Shown: piece by piece, positions 11,391-21,967 of the stretch
How positions within the stretch are numbered: position 1 is the first letter of the stretch
How the letters are laid out: each line of letters opens with the position of its first letter
Assembly: GCF_022965805.1 (NCBI RefSeq)
Contig: NC_133104.1
Coordinates: forward strand, 24,114,069-24,178,068
DNA length: 64,000 nucleotides
Direction of reading: 5' to 3'
From: Primulina eburnea
Taxonomy: Eukaryota; Streptophyta; Magnoliopsida; Lamiales; Gesneriaceae
Notes under the pieces: model-generated
Told to the model about the DNA's origin: nothing
The model's database searches: none
Seen by the model: only the letters and a program-made list of their open reading frames with translations
Translations under genes and position numbers: made by a program

Positions 11391-11400
11391 CACCCCTTAC
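11391..11400 (-). other. Polypurine tract of Athila A
   Basis: GTAAGGGGTG on the minus strand directly abuts the LTR start TGATAAAC. It is short, but correctly placed for plus-strand priming. Confidence 0.6.
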
Positions 11401-12560
11401 TAGCTTATTGGTAGTCCCTAGCAATTTAAGTGTTCATAGCAACACAAAACATATTGATTAATTTAAATAGAAATGTAATCGGAACTATCCAAGTGGTTAA
11501 ATTAAATTTAAAAACTGTCAGAGTTATATCAAGATCATTATAATTATAATTTATGAAATAATCAGAACTGATCAATTCAAAGCTTATTTTCAAATTGTTA
11601 AATGTAGATGGCCTTCAGAAATTCCTATTAAGAGTCTCAACTTCATATCCTCACAGGTTAATAAATGTTTCAATTTATGGGAACGATTTCTCTCATAGAG
11701 TTGGAATACAGAAAAATGCTCAGGAAAATGGTTTACAGAATGCAGACAGACAAATGAGCCAAATTAATCAAAAGATAGGAAATCCATAGATTCAAAATAT
11801 AGTTGTTCTTATTATATATTTTTTTCCTGATTTTTTTTAACATTATGGAATCAGACTAAGTTTATGTTTCTTGACCACATATTTATTTAATTTGTACAAT
11901 ATATTTCTCTCACATTTTTTTTCTTTGTTTTCTTTTTTTTTTAAATTTTATGAGAGATAGATGGGCCGTAGCATATAACTTAAAAATTACATAGATCTTC
12001 AACATCTTTCTTTTTTTTTGTTCTTTTTTTTCAGGAAATATCATTTTTTTTTAAAAATAAAAACTCAAGATACAAACAATAGATTGCCTCTGTAATGATC
12101 AATAAAGGCTCGCAAGCTGTTTTCTCAATCCTCTCCACTCACTCACAAAATATGTGTGAGTTTAAAAATTTTAGGCACTCTTATCAGGTATATCTTGGGC
12201 CATATACTTTAATAACTGATTTTATCACAATGATTATTTATTCAAAAAGATTTCATAAATCATATTTTTATAATGATCAGATTATTAAAATTGACTTTTT
12301 TTTCAAATAAAAATTTAAACATCCTTAGATAGATTAATACAAATTCTAATTTAAACCTTTCAAACATGTAATGTATGATATTTTTGAAAAAATTACTAAC
12401 ATACAAACAATAAACATAGTTTTATTTTAAAATAATATTTTCTAAAAAAAAATTCTGAACTTTTTTTTTAATTTGTTCTCCCCACAATCAGAATATGACA
12501 TTGTCCCTAATGTCAAAATAACTATTAATAAAGAGTACATAATGAAAGAGATATCACATA
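11401..12560. other. AT-rich non-coding part of the A post-integrase region
   Basis: I see no credible gene here. The stretch holds many T runs (8-11 Ts between 11818 and 12060, and around 12461) and short chance ORFs. It separates the LOG-like gene from the 3' LTR. T runs on the plus strand downstream of LOG could be remnants of a poly(A) tail, but none sits directly beyond the polyadenylation signal with a clear target duplication. Confidence 0.5.
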
Positions 12561-12564
12561 GAGT

Positions 12565-12570
12565 TTTATT
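12565..12570 (-). terminator. Polyadenylation signal of the LOG-like gene
   Basis: AATAAA on the minus strand, about 80 bases beyond the LOG stop codon, a normal distance for a plant 3' UTR signal. Confidence 0.45.
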
Positions 12571-12649
12571 AAAGATAACAAACTGAAACAAACGCAAACC
12601 AATCCACGACTTTTGAATCAATGATCCAATTCTTACTAATTGATTGCGA

Positions 12650-13261
12650 TCAATTGATCTGTGTTATCATCGGATCAGGATTATGAACAAAAGCTTCCAA
12701 ATCATCAATTAATTGGTCGGCAGTCGAAGCACAGATGAGCATCCGTCGTGAATTTTCTGAAATGAAATTCTGTTCCACAGCTTTATCAAGAAATGTCAAC
12801 AAACTGTCATAATAATTATTGATATTCAACAAGCCCACAAGTTTATTATGGATATTAAGTTGTGCCCAAGAAACAGTGTGAAAAATTTCTTCTAACGTAC
12901 CAAAACCACCTGGTAGTGTTATAAAAGCATCAGAATTTTTAATCATTTTGGTGATTCTTTCATACATAGAAGAAACTTTTAATTCCTCCCCAATTGTAAC
13001 ACCTGTAATATTTCCTTCAGCTAAAGCTGTAGGAATAATACCCCAAACCTGACTACCTCCAAGAGGATCAGATGTTGAAACAGATCCCATTAACCCATTA
13101 TTACCTCCCCCATATACCAAGTGAATTTTTCTCTCAGCCAATATCTTTCCAAGATTATTTGTTGCTTCTACGAACACTTAATTTTTTTCCAGGACTCGAC
13201 CCACAAAATACACAAATATTTTTCAATGTTTGTTCAATGTTTGTGCAGAGGATCCAGCCAT
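12650..13261 (-). pseudogene. LOG: LOG-like cytokinin riboside 5'-monophosphate phosphoribohydrolase, intronless, inside Athila A
   Basis: LOG enzymes release active cytokinin bases from their nucleotides. The family signatures are present: an N-terminal NICVFCGSSPGKK, the nucleotide-binding VYGGGNNGLMG and the diagnostic PGGFGTLEEIF near 12885-12917, followed by SWAQLNIHNKLVGLLN. The ATG at 13261 opens MAGSSAQT, but an 11-bp tandem duplication (13223-13233 and 13234-13244) leads to a stop, and a 1-base shift at a seven-base A/T run (about 13182-13188) moves the rest into another frame. From 13177 (a GTG codon) to the stop at 12650 about 175 codons are open without an intron, whereas most plant LOG genes have several introns. 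Total length (~200 residues) fits the family. Probably inactive. It could be a retrocopy or a captured intronless LOG gene; the nearby TATA favours DNA-level capture. Confidence 0.87.
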
Positions 13262-13309
13262 GTTTTTACTTTCTTTTTTGTCTGCGAAAATAGAGAGAAA
13301 GATGAGAGA

Positions 13310-13316
13310 TTTTATA
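13310..13316 (-). promoter_or_regulatory. TATA box of the LOG-like gene
   Basis: TATAAAA on the minus strand (CTCTATAAAATCTCTC), about 50 bp upstream of the LOG ATG and followed by CT-rich sequence typical of plant transcription starts. Confidence 0.55.
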
Positions 13317-13470
13317 GAGGTAATATATTATTATGACAAAACTATGGGTCACAGTTGTAAGCAGAATATACAATAAAAAAAAATAATGACACACATGCAT
13401 ATAAACAGTAGTGTGATTGTGGCTCACAATTTTCCTCTGGTTTTACGTCCAGAAACGGCTTCGACACCTT

Positions 13471-14040
13471 CTATGAGTCAAGAATATTCTTCCCATCCAA
13501 TTTTCTTATAAATTGGCAAACATGGTCTTTTTTAGTCTGATTCCCAAGACTATGACGCTCATCTTGGAATTGTTTCCATAAACGGAGAAGTTCAATATGC
13601 ACGTGTCCACTAGAATGCGTCTTAAGAGTCAATAAGATGTTATCTAAAGACTCCTTACTCAGCTCATTCTTAATGAAATCAATTTTATCTTCTTTGTTAT
13701 TGGAAACACATCCCAAAGATCTGCATCGTGTGTCACAAGTTCATCTTGCACACTTATGACAAACCCCCTAACCTTTTGGCCCTTCGTTTTTTCGCATAAG
13801 TGTTTTTCTCTAATCCAGGCAAATACCGAATGAGCAATGATTGTGGAACTTCTCCTCCTAATCGGACCTTAGCTTTTATTACAAGACGAATATCTTCTGG
13901 AATTTATTTTTGCATTAGCAATCGCAATCTTTCACACCTACCTGAATAAATTTTTCTTAGAACATTTTCAGAAACAGATAGAAAATATCTACAAATTTTT
14001 GAGAGAATTTCATCCATTTTGAAAAGAGAAAAAATGATTT
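13471..14040 (-). pseudogene. Unrecognised reading frame between integrase and the LOG cargo
   Basis: Read on the minus strand, two blocks in different frames form a coherent protein-like sequence. Block 1 is about 14015-13740, containing RLGGEVPQSLLIRYLPGLEK and KRRAKRL, then SVQDELVTHDADLWDVF. Block 2 is 13716-13471, containing KIDFIKNELSKESLDNIL and HVHIELLRLWKQFQDERHS. The only initiating codon in the second block is TTG, so it is a remnant. I do not recognise the family. Its position is that of the Athila env-like ORF, but it shows no signal peptide or membrane helix. It may be element-encoded or a second captured host fragment. Confidence 0.45.
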
Positions 14041-14191
14041 TTTTTTTAATTTTTGTATCACCAATTGTGGGAAACTGATTTAACCGACTATGAGAGTCAC
14101 GGAGTACCGTTATCCTCCATTTAACCGGGAAAATAAAAAGATTAAGGAAACCTGAAATAAAAACAAACAAAATTAAATGCAACATAAAAAT

Positions 14192-15428
14192 TTAAGGATC
14201 GGAAAAAGAAATAAACTCTTCTTGAAAGATTTCATTTTCTAAAAATAGTTTAAGCCTTTGTCCATTTACTTTAAAAACATCACAATTTTTAGGATTTTCA
14301 ATATCTACAGCTCCATAAAGATACACATGCTTTACAACATATGGGCATGTCCATCTTGATCGTAATTTTCCTGGGAATATGTGAATTCGAGAATTATAAA
14401 GCAAAATTTTTTTACCAATCTCAAAATATTTTCTAAGAATTGTTTTATCATGAAATGATTTGATTTTTGCTTCATAAATCCTTGAATTCTCATACGCATC
14501 ATTTGTGAGTTCATCAAGTTCATTAAGTTACAATTTGCGCAATTTGTTGCAATCATTCATGCTTGAATTAAAAGGATCGCCTAATAAGCTTTATGTTCCA
14601 ATTCCACAGGCAAATGACAATGTTTTCCATAAACCAACCTATAGGGAGACATATTCAATGATGTTTTAAAAGCTGTTCAATATGCCCAAAGTGCATCATT
14701 AAGTCGCAGAGACCAATCATTTCTATTTGAGTTAACAGTTTTTTCCGAAATTTGCTTTATCTCCCTATTAGCTAATTCAACTTGTCCATTTGTTTGAGGA
14801 TGATAAGGAGTAGTTACTTTGTGCGTAATACCATATTTTTTCATTAATGAAGCAAATGGTTTATTAATAAAGTGAGTTTTCCCATCACTTATCATTGCCC
14901 GAGGAATTGCAAATCTACTAAAACTATTTTCATTCCAAAATTTGATGACGGTTTTAGGATCATTTGTTCGACATGGAATTGCCTCTATACATTTGGAAAC
15001 ATAATCAACTCCAAATAAAATATACAAGTATCCAAACGACGGTGGAAAAGATCCCATAAAATCAATCCCCAACAGTCAAAGATTTCAATTTCAACGATAG
15101 GATTCAAAGGCATCATGTTTCTTTTTGAAATCACACCCAATTTTTGACAATTTTCACAGATCTTGCAGATTTAGTGGGTGTATTTAAACAAAGTGGGCCA
15201 ATAAAATCCACATTGCAAGATTTTTGCAGCCGTTTTCTTTGAAGAAAAATGTCCTTCGCATGCTTCTGAATGACAAAATTTAGTGACACTACATACCTCA
15301 TTGTCGGGTATGCAACGTCGAAAAATTTGATCTGGACAATACTTGAACAGATACGGATCATCCCAATAAAATTTTTTTACCTCATTCAAAAATTGTCTTT
15401 TATCTTGAGAACTCCATTGTGGTGGCAT
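14192..15428 (-). pseudogene. pol: Athila A integrase
   Basis: The zinc-binding N-terminus is around 15180-15300 (HSEACEGHF, QCGFYWPTLF). The catalytic core lies at 14677-15072 with [11 protein letters not shown] (D), [10 protein letters not shown] (D) and [15 protein letters not shown] (E). The C-terminal block at 14192-14404 reads FPGKLRSRWTCPYVVK and ENPKNCDVFKVNGQRLK, a characteristic Athila integrase tail. At least four frame changes or stops interrupt it. Confidence 0.85.
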
Positions 15429-15650
15429 TTTTCATGTCACAAGAAAATTTACTATATTAGCAAACCAATGTATAGTAGTAACTGAAAATAGATGTTCATC
15501 AGGAAAATTATCGTTAATTTATATCATTTCACAAGATGATCATGTTTCTAATCTCGATAAATGATCGGCTACGACATTCTTGGTTCCTTTTTTATCTTTG
15601 ATCACAATATCAAATTCTTGAAGCAACAAAATCCATCGTATCAGTCGTGG

Positions 15651-17330
15651 CTATGCATCATGTTTGGTCAACAAATATCTAATAACAGAATGATCAGTAA
15701 ACACAATAGTCGTTGATCCAATCAAATAACTTTGAAATTTATCTAATGAAAATATTACAGCAAGTAGTTCTTTTTCAGTTGTGGAGTAATTCATTTGAGC
15801 ATTGTTTAAAGTTCTACTTGCACAATATATCACATAAGGCTTACCGTTTCTTCTTTGACCCAATACTGCACCGGCTGCATAATCACTCGCATCGCACATG
15901 ATTTAAAATGGTAAAGACCAATCAGGAGGTTGCATGATAGGAGCTGATGTTAAATGTGGAATGATTTTATCAAAAGTACTTTGACATTCTTGAGTCCACT
16001 CAAATGCAGTGTCTTTTGTTAAGAGGTTACAAATGAGTTTAGATATTAAACTAAAGTCCTTTATAAACCTCCTATAAAATCCAGCTTGTCCCAAAAATAA
16101 GCGAATTTTTTTAATGGTTTTTGGAGTGGGGTAAATTGGAAATGACATCAACTTTTGCTTTATCAACTTCAATTCCATGAGATGACACGACATGTCCCAA
16201 AAAAATTCCAGAAGTAATCATGTAATGACGTTTTTCCCAATTTAAAATAAGACCTTTTTCCTCGCATCTTTTTAAAATTTTTTTCAAATTTTTAAAACAA
16301 TTATCAAATGTATTCCCAAAAATAGTTAAATTATCCATAAAAATTTCCAAACAATTTTCAATCATGTCGCAAAAAAATGAATAGCATACATCTTTGAAAT
16401 GTTGTTGGGGCATTGCATAAACCAAATGGCATCTTTCTGAATGCAAATGTTCCAAAAGAACATGTGAATGTAGTTTTTTCTTGATTTTCGAGTGCAATGA
16501 GAATTTGATAATAGTCTGAATATCCATCAAGAAAACAGTATTATGGAAGACCTGCTACTCTTTCTAAAATTTGATCCAAAAATGTTAATGGAAAATGATC
16601 TTTTCTAGTGTCGTCATTTAATTTTCTATAATCAATACACATCCGCCAACTAGATGGGACTCGACTTGTTAACAATTCACGTTTTTCATTTTTTATCACT
16701 GTGATGCCAGATTTTTTTGGAACTACTTGTGTTGCGCTTACCCACTTACTATCAAAAATAGGGTAGATAATCCCAATATCAACAAGTAGCTTGAGAACTT
16801 CAGTTTTCACAACATCTTTCATGTGTAGATTTAATGTCCTTTGTGGCTGTTGAGATGTTTTTAGAATTTTCTTCTAAATGAATTTTGTGAGTGCAAATTA
16901 GTGGATTAATGCCCTTGAGATCTTTTAGTGTCCAACCGATTGCACTTTTATGTCTTTTAAGCATATCAACTAATTTACCTTCTTGATCACTTGCTAGTTT
17001 GGAAGAAATTACCACCGGATATGTTTCATCTTCTCCAAGAAATGCATACTTCAATTCTTCTAGCAAGGGTTTTAACTCCAATATGGGTGGTTTGTCTTTG
17101 TTCTCATATTTTGACTCAAATTCTTTCTCTGATCCTTGTAACGAGTGATACCTGATAAAATTATCAAGATCAATTTCAATATTTTCTTTAATAGTATCAA
17201 TTGAACAAATATCTAATTGGTCACGAGTACTCCCTTCTTGAATGTTTTTTTTCCACAAGAGTTTCAATAAGATTTTCATCTTCACGTTCATCTCTTTTGT
17301 TATGTGGTTACTTACAAGGACTAAAAACAT
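15651..17330 (-). pseudogene. pol: Athila A reverse transcriptase and RNase H
   Basis: The pre-RT region 16800-17330 carries LKPLLEELKYAFLGEDETYP and IGWTLKDLKGINP. RT fingers at 16541-16822 carry WVSATQVVPKKSG and SWRMCIDYRKLND. The palm at 16111-16530 has FMDNLTIFG where FMDDFTIFG is expected, so the second catalytic Asp is Asn. RNase H at 15651-15899 carries MCDASDYAAGAVLGQ and FTDHSVIRYLL. Multiple frameshifts and the altered YxDD-type box make it inactive. Confidence 0.86.
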
Positions 17331-17658
17331 TAAATTCCAAGGTCATGTTACCAAGTGACAACTTCATTATTCCATCCCTGCAATTTTTTAGAGCATTAGA
17401 AGTTGCTAAAAATGGACGACCCAAAATTATAGGAATTGCATTACAAACTTCAATAGGTTGTGTATCTAAAACTATGAAATCTACATGATATAAAAAGTTA
17501 TCAACTTGGACCAACACGTCTTCTACCATACCTTCGGGCACTTTAACAGATCTATCGACAAGCAAAAGTGTTACCGAAGTAGGTTTTAACTTGCCTAGAT
17601 TGAGTTCTTGATAAACTGAATATGGAAGTAAATTCACACTAGCTCCAAGATCAAACAA
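17308..17658 (-). pseudogene. pol: Athila A protease
   Basis: FDLGASVNLLPYSVYQEL is the retropepsin active-site loop with DLG rather than DS/TG, a normal Athila variant. The flap and C-terminal ILGRPFLATSNAL follow. The block is open for 116 codons, with breaks on both sides. Confidence 0.82.
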
Positions 17659-17843
17659 GGCTTTTTAATCTTTTGTTCTCCAATAATACATTAAATAGTA
17701 GGACAACCAGGGTCTATGTATTTCAAAATATTATTATTTTGAATGATTGCACTTACTTGTTCGGCAAAAAATGCTTTCTTTTTCACATTCAATTTTCTTT
17801 TCACAGTGCACAAGTCTTTCAAAAATTTAACATATGATGATAT

Positions 17844-19438
17844 CTACTTTATTGCATCTAATAAAAGAATATTAATTTTTACTTGTTTAAAAATATCATA
17901 TATATAATAATTCAAATTTGATTTTTTTTGCATTTTCAATGCATGAGGGAATGGTGGTGACACTGTCTGCTGATCCTCCTCTTGGTAAGTTATAGGTTCC
18001 ACATCCTTACCCTTTGGAGTTGATTTATCATCATCTTCACAAGGTTCAAGAATGAATTTTTCCACAACCTTACCACTACGAAGGGTAATAACAGATTTTA
18101 CCTGATCCATCGGTTGAGTTCTAGAAGTTCCGGTTTGTGAATGATGATCCTTGTGATAGGCTGTGGTTGTGAAAGAAATTTACTTTTTTCATGAATATTA
18201 AGTGCATATGCAAATTTAGCAAGAGTATCTTTCAAATCTATCATGGTTTGAGCAGTTTGAGTATAGATAGACTCTTGCTTTGCAATGAAAGAATTCAATA
18301 TATCTTCAAAGTTTCTTTTAGGTCGAGGAACATAAGGTGCATAATTTTGAAAATTTTGTTGATTTTGGAAATGTGGTTGTGAAAATTGTGCAGCATTATA
18401 ATTCTTCCAACTAAAATTTGGATGGTTTGGCCAACCTGGATTGTAATTTTGATAAAATGATTCAAAATTTGGCCTTTTGAAAATTGTTCAAAACATTGGC
18501 TTGTTCATGGAGACATTCTTTCAAAGAGAGCAAAGTGGTACAATCTTTTGTAGAATGATCACTTGTATCACAGCTGTGACACACAATTTCTTGAACAGAT
18601 TTTAATTGACCATTTTTTTTTCAATTCAAGTGCTTCAACTTTTCTTGCCAAAGAGATAAATCTAGCTTGGAGATCATGTTCATCTTTGAGGGTGTACATA
18701 CCTCCACCAGATGTGGGAGATTGAATCTTGTTTGATGGTTCGATTGTACCTATAGTGTCCAAATTTTGAGCATTTTCAGCTAATGAATCGAGATACTCAA
18801 TTGCCTCGTTTGGATCTTTATCTTCAAATGTTCCATTACACATAAATTCAACCATTTGCCTATCTTTAGGTGTTAAGCCTTCATAAAATTGAGAACGACT
18901 CTCCAAATTTCAAAACCATGATGTGGACAAAGATTAAGCAATTCTTTATATATATCCCAACACTGATAAAAAGTTTCTCCTTGTTTTTGAGTGAAAGTGA
19001 TAATTTGTCTTTTGAAAGAATTTGTTCTATGAGATGGAAAAAACTTTTTCAAAAATTGTTGTTGCAATTCATCCCAAGTTCGAATGGATCCCGATCTAAG
19101 ATTTTATAGCCAAGTTTTATCTTTATCTTTTAAAGAAAAAAAAAAAGCTTAAGTCGAATGGTGTTCATGCTACAATTTAGATCATTATATGTGTTTCACA
19201 CTTCTTCAAATTCTCTTAAATGCATGTATAGATTTTCATAATCTAAGCCATGAAAGTTGGGTAAAAGTTGGATAATACCAGGCTTTAAATTGAAATGAGA
19301 TGCATCAGAGAGAAAAACTAGACATGAAGGTGCATTAGTACGTGTTGGATTAATGTGATCTCTAAGTGTTCTTCGTCTATCATGATCAAGTTGAGATTGA
19401 ATTTCATCTTCATTTTCTTGGATGGGTTCTTCCGCCAT
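17844..19438 (-). pseudogene. gag: Athila A gag
   Basis: The likely start is the ATG at 19438 (MAEEPIQENEDE), about 170 bp from the primer site. Recognisable blocks: RTLRDHINPTRTNAPSC; LPNFHGLDYENLYMHLREFE; FLKKFFPSHRTNSFKRQI; a zinc knuckle C-x2-C-x4-H-x4-C (CHSCDTSDHSTKDC, around 18536-18582); and a downstream Pro/Lys linker at 17844-18110. The sequence is broken by several frameshifts. Gag forms the virus-like particle. Confidence 0.82.
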
Positions 19439-19610
19439 GTTTTGTAAAAATAAATGGTTATTTCGAATGAGTCGACCACTAAGTGTACGTGACCAAATGC
19501 TAATGCAAATGCAAAAGAAAAAGAATAAAAACACACAAAAGCAATAAAAATTCAAATAAAGAAAAATAAACTATAAACAAAATTAAATAGACATGAATTT
19601 TAATTATACT

Positions 19611-19628
19611 TCCCCGGAAACGGCGTCA
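19611..19628 (-). other. Primer binding site, tRNA-Asp type (Athila A)
   Basis: The plus strand TCCCCGGAAACGGCGTCA matches the 3' end of plant tRNA-Asp apart from two positions (family consensus ...CCGGCAACGGCGCCA). It lies six bases from the LTR start at 19635. tRNA-Asp priming is typical of Athila elements. Confidence 0.75.
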
Positions 19629-19634
19629 AAAACT

Positions 19635-20234
19635 TGTCACGACTTTGATTGTTGCACTCCCAAGAGCAGGTTTTCCACAAGTAGTATAATTCGGTGAGTC
19701 TGATATCGTATCCACAAGAAAGTTAAGGTAATTACAAGTCCACTACAATGTCTTTTTGTTTTCGTTTTTGTTTTGTTTTTCTTTTAATTGTTTGAATCTT
19801 TAATTGGTAATTTTTAATTGTTCAAATTTTAATTTAAGTAGTTGAGATTAAATGATCCACAGTTGGTATTTTAATAAAGTTAACATTAATAAATATTGTT
19901 GAAATTCACTTAATAAAATGGTTTCAGTATATTAAATAATCATATTTATATTATATTAGATATTATTATCTTATAAGTATATAATATATACCAAAAATTA
20001 TAAATGTTGTCAAGTTGCTATATATATATATAAACACTAAATTAAGGTTCCCACTTTAAATGGTTGATAAAACCAAACAAATATTTAAATGGTACCAAGA
20101 AATTAATATTATGATATATTTATTTATATAATAAATCAAGGCATCCACTTTAAATGGTTGGTAATACTAAACTATCATTTAAATGGTTCAAATATATTAA
20201 ATAATCATATTTATATTATATTAGATATTATTAT
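19635..20234 (-). repeat. 5' LTR of Athila A, first part, interrupted by B
   Basis: Starts TGTCACGACTTTG. A 53-bp segment (19917-19969) recurs at 20181-20234, a tandem duplication of about 265 bp that is absent from the 3' LTR. B begins inside the second copy. The LTR resumes at about 37591. Confidence 0.82.
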
Positions 20235-20360
20235 TGTAAGGCCCGATATTTTTATTACCGTAATCTGATATGATTTGTTGATAATTGATGTGTTTATAGA
20301 CGGAAAGGATTAGACCGAAAAGACGGAAGAAAACACAGAGTATGAGCGAGGACAGAACAC

Positions 20361-20743
20361 CTCGCGCATATGCACGACAAGGGGCCGCACATATGCGCGA
20401 CAGTGGCAGAAGACCTCGCGCATATGCGCGAGAGGTGTGTGCGCATATGCGCGAATGGTGCGATGAACCAAATTTAGGTCTAGAGAACCTCGCGCATATG
20501 CCCGTAGAAGGGGAGAGCATATGCGCGAGTATATGTAATCCCGAGATAGTAGGTCTCGCGCATATGCGCGGCATCAGTGCGCGCATATGCGCGAGCTACT
20601 GTGAAGGATACGCGCTGAGACATTAGGTCTCGCGCATATGCGCGACGTCAGTGCGCACATATGCGCGAGCTACTGTGAAGGATACGCGCCGGGACTTGGG
20701 GTCTCGCGCATATGCGCCGAGGAGGGTCGCGCATATGCGCGAT
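20361..20743. repeat. Array of 12 GCGCATATGCGC-type palindromes in the B 5' LTR
   Basis: About twelve copies of a 12-bp palindrome (core CATATG flanked by GCGC), many extended to CTCGCGCATATGCGCGAG. They are spaced irregularly at about 20-45 bp. Some copies are degraded on one arm. The 3' LTR has the matching array (36785-37100) with ten copies. The array lies immediately 5' of the TATA-like stretch and is much more GC-rich than its surroundings. Open frames crossing it are by-products of the repetition. Confidence 0.9.
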
Positions 20744-21910
20744 ACGTGTTTCTTGAAGGAGCGAGCCACGTTTTCTATACATGCATGATATATGTATATA
20801 TTGCTTCCTTCTTCAGAATTCAGAGGAAGAAAGAAAAAAATCGAGGATAGCTTCTGAGAAAATCCGTGAAAATTCTTACGCCTTTTATTTTAGAAATTTG
20901 AGGTTTACGAAAAATTCGTCGGTCAGATTTTGATTCCGACTTCAGTACCGAGTTCCTAGCGATGACAGCTACAGCTGGACGTAAGTTTTGTTACGTTTGG
21001 ATATCGTTTGAAATTATGATATTGCGGGAATTGTGATTTGACTGATATTATGTGATCTGTATATATTGATCAGTATATAATTGAAGTCAGATTAAATAAC
21101 AGACTGTGTATGAAATTGTTTTGATTTTTAGAATTTATATGATTGAGGTTGTACAGATTTGAGGTTATGATCTGTTATTGCTGAGAGTATGAGTGTATTG
21201 ATATCGATTATGAGTTGTGATATTATATCTGTGATGTTGAGATTGACGGGGTTACTGAGACTGTATTGTTATGTCGTCGAAACATCAGTAGATTGATATT
21301 GATCATATTCTGTATTGCTTGAGATTATATCGTATGTCGTTGATATTAATCAGATTGGGTTTAGATTTTATTACTGATCAGAATGTGTCTTGAATTGAGT
21401 GATACATTGACACAGTATATTCAGTATTGATTTGTTAATGTAAATTGATATTGTGCATATTCGATATTGTCATTGCCAGATTGAGTATGGAAAGAGTTGA
21501 ATTCGAGACTTCGACTTCGTCAGACCGAGAAGATAAATGTATAAATTAATTTTGATGTGGGATTGCACAACTCGAGTTTGATTTAACTTGAGTCTCCCAA
21601 AATCACATACTTTATTTTATTGTATTGTTATTTGCAATTGAATGAGATTGATATCTTTGGTCTATTGATTTATGTATTGAGTCATAGGTGGATACGCCTA
21701 GTCGTAAATGAGTTATCTTGTGACAGTAGTACCGAATAGTGATGGAATCGTCACTGGCACATTTCACATTGTCAAAGGATAGGATATTGGTGAAAATTCC
21801 AAAGTCTGTGACGGTTAGGTCAAGACACCAGATGTTGGGTTATATCGAAGTGGATAGAATTGGAGTTTCTTCTATTACTGATGTTCGATATGGAAAGAGC
21901 CCAAGTCCGT

Positions 21911-21967
21911 GAATAAGAACGTACCACCACCCCGATCGGGAGTGTAGGTGGGTGTACGCTCTTATTC
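21911..21967 (+). other. Long inverted repeat (RNA hairpin) in the B LTR
   Basis: GAATAAGAACGTAC at the left pairs with GTACGCTCTTATTC at the right with one mismatch. The stem continues through CCACC/GGTGG, and the loop carries the palindrome CCCGATCGGG (21931-21940). It is downstream of the TATA-like stretch, so it is probably in the transcript leader. Confidence 0.75.

Larger units (their letters stand above)
10032..20234 (-). mobile_element. Element A, left part: Ty3/gypsy Athila-type retrotransposon with host-gene cargo
   Basis: Minus-strand order is 5' LTR (19635-20234, continued at 37591-38670), tRNA-Asp-type primer site, gag, protease, RT, RNase H, integrase, a 2.8-kb post-integrase region, PPT and 3' LTR (10032-11390). 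The gag sequence (NPTRTNAPSCLVFLSDASHF), the DLG protease and the tRNA-Asp-type PBS identify the Athila lineage. The 3' LTR is split by Copia-1 and the 5' LTR by B. Coding frames contain many stops. The post-integrase region holds a LOG-like gene and an unrecognised reading frame in place of the usual env-like ORF. Confidence 0.88.

Noticed and set aside
11595..11789. 64-codon plus-strand ORF in the A post-integrase region
   Set aside because: No recognisable domain, AT-rich chance frame, no promoter signals.
12650..13177. LOG-like gene as a functional host gene
   Set aside because: The long frame starts with GTG, the true ATG frame stops early after the 11-bp duplication, and the locus lies wholly inside a retrotransposon.
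20221..20850. Open frames on both strands with repeated RAYAR / AHMR peptides
   Set aside because: They are translations of the CGCGCATATGCGCG palindrome array; the same peptides arise on both strands, as a palindrome dictates, and frames differ between the two LTRs. The same applies to 36534-37119.
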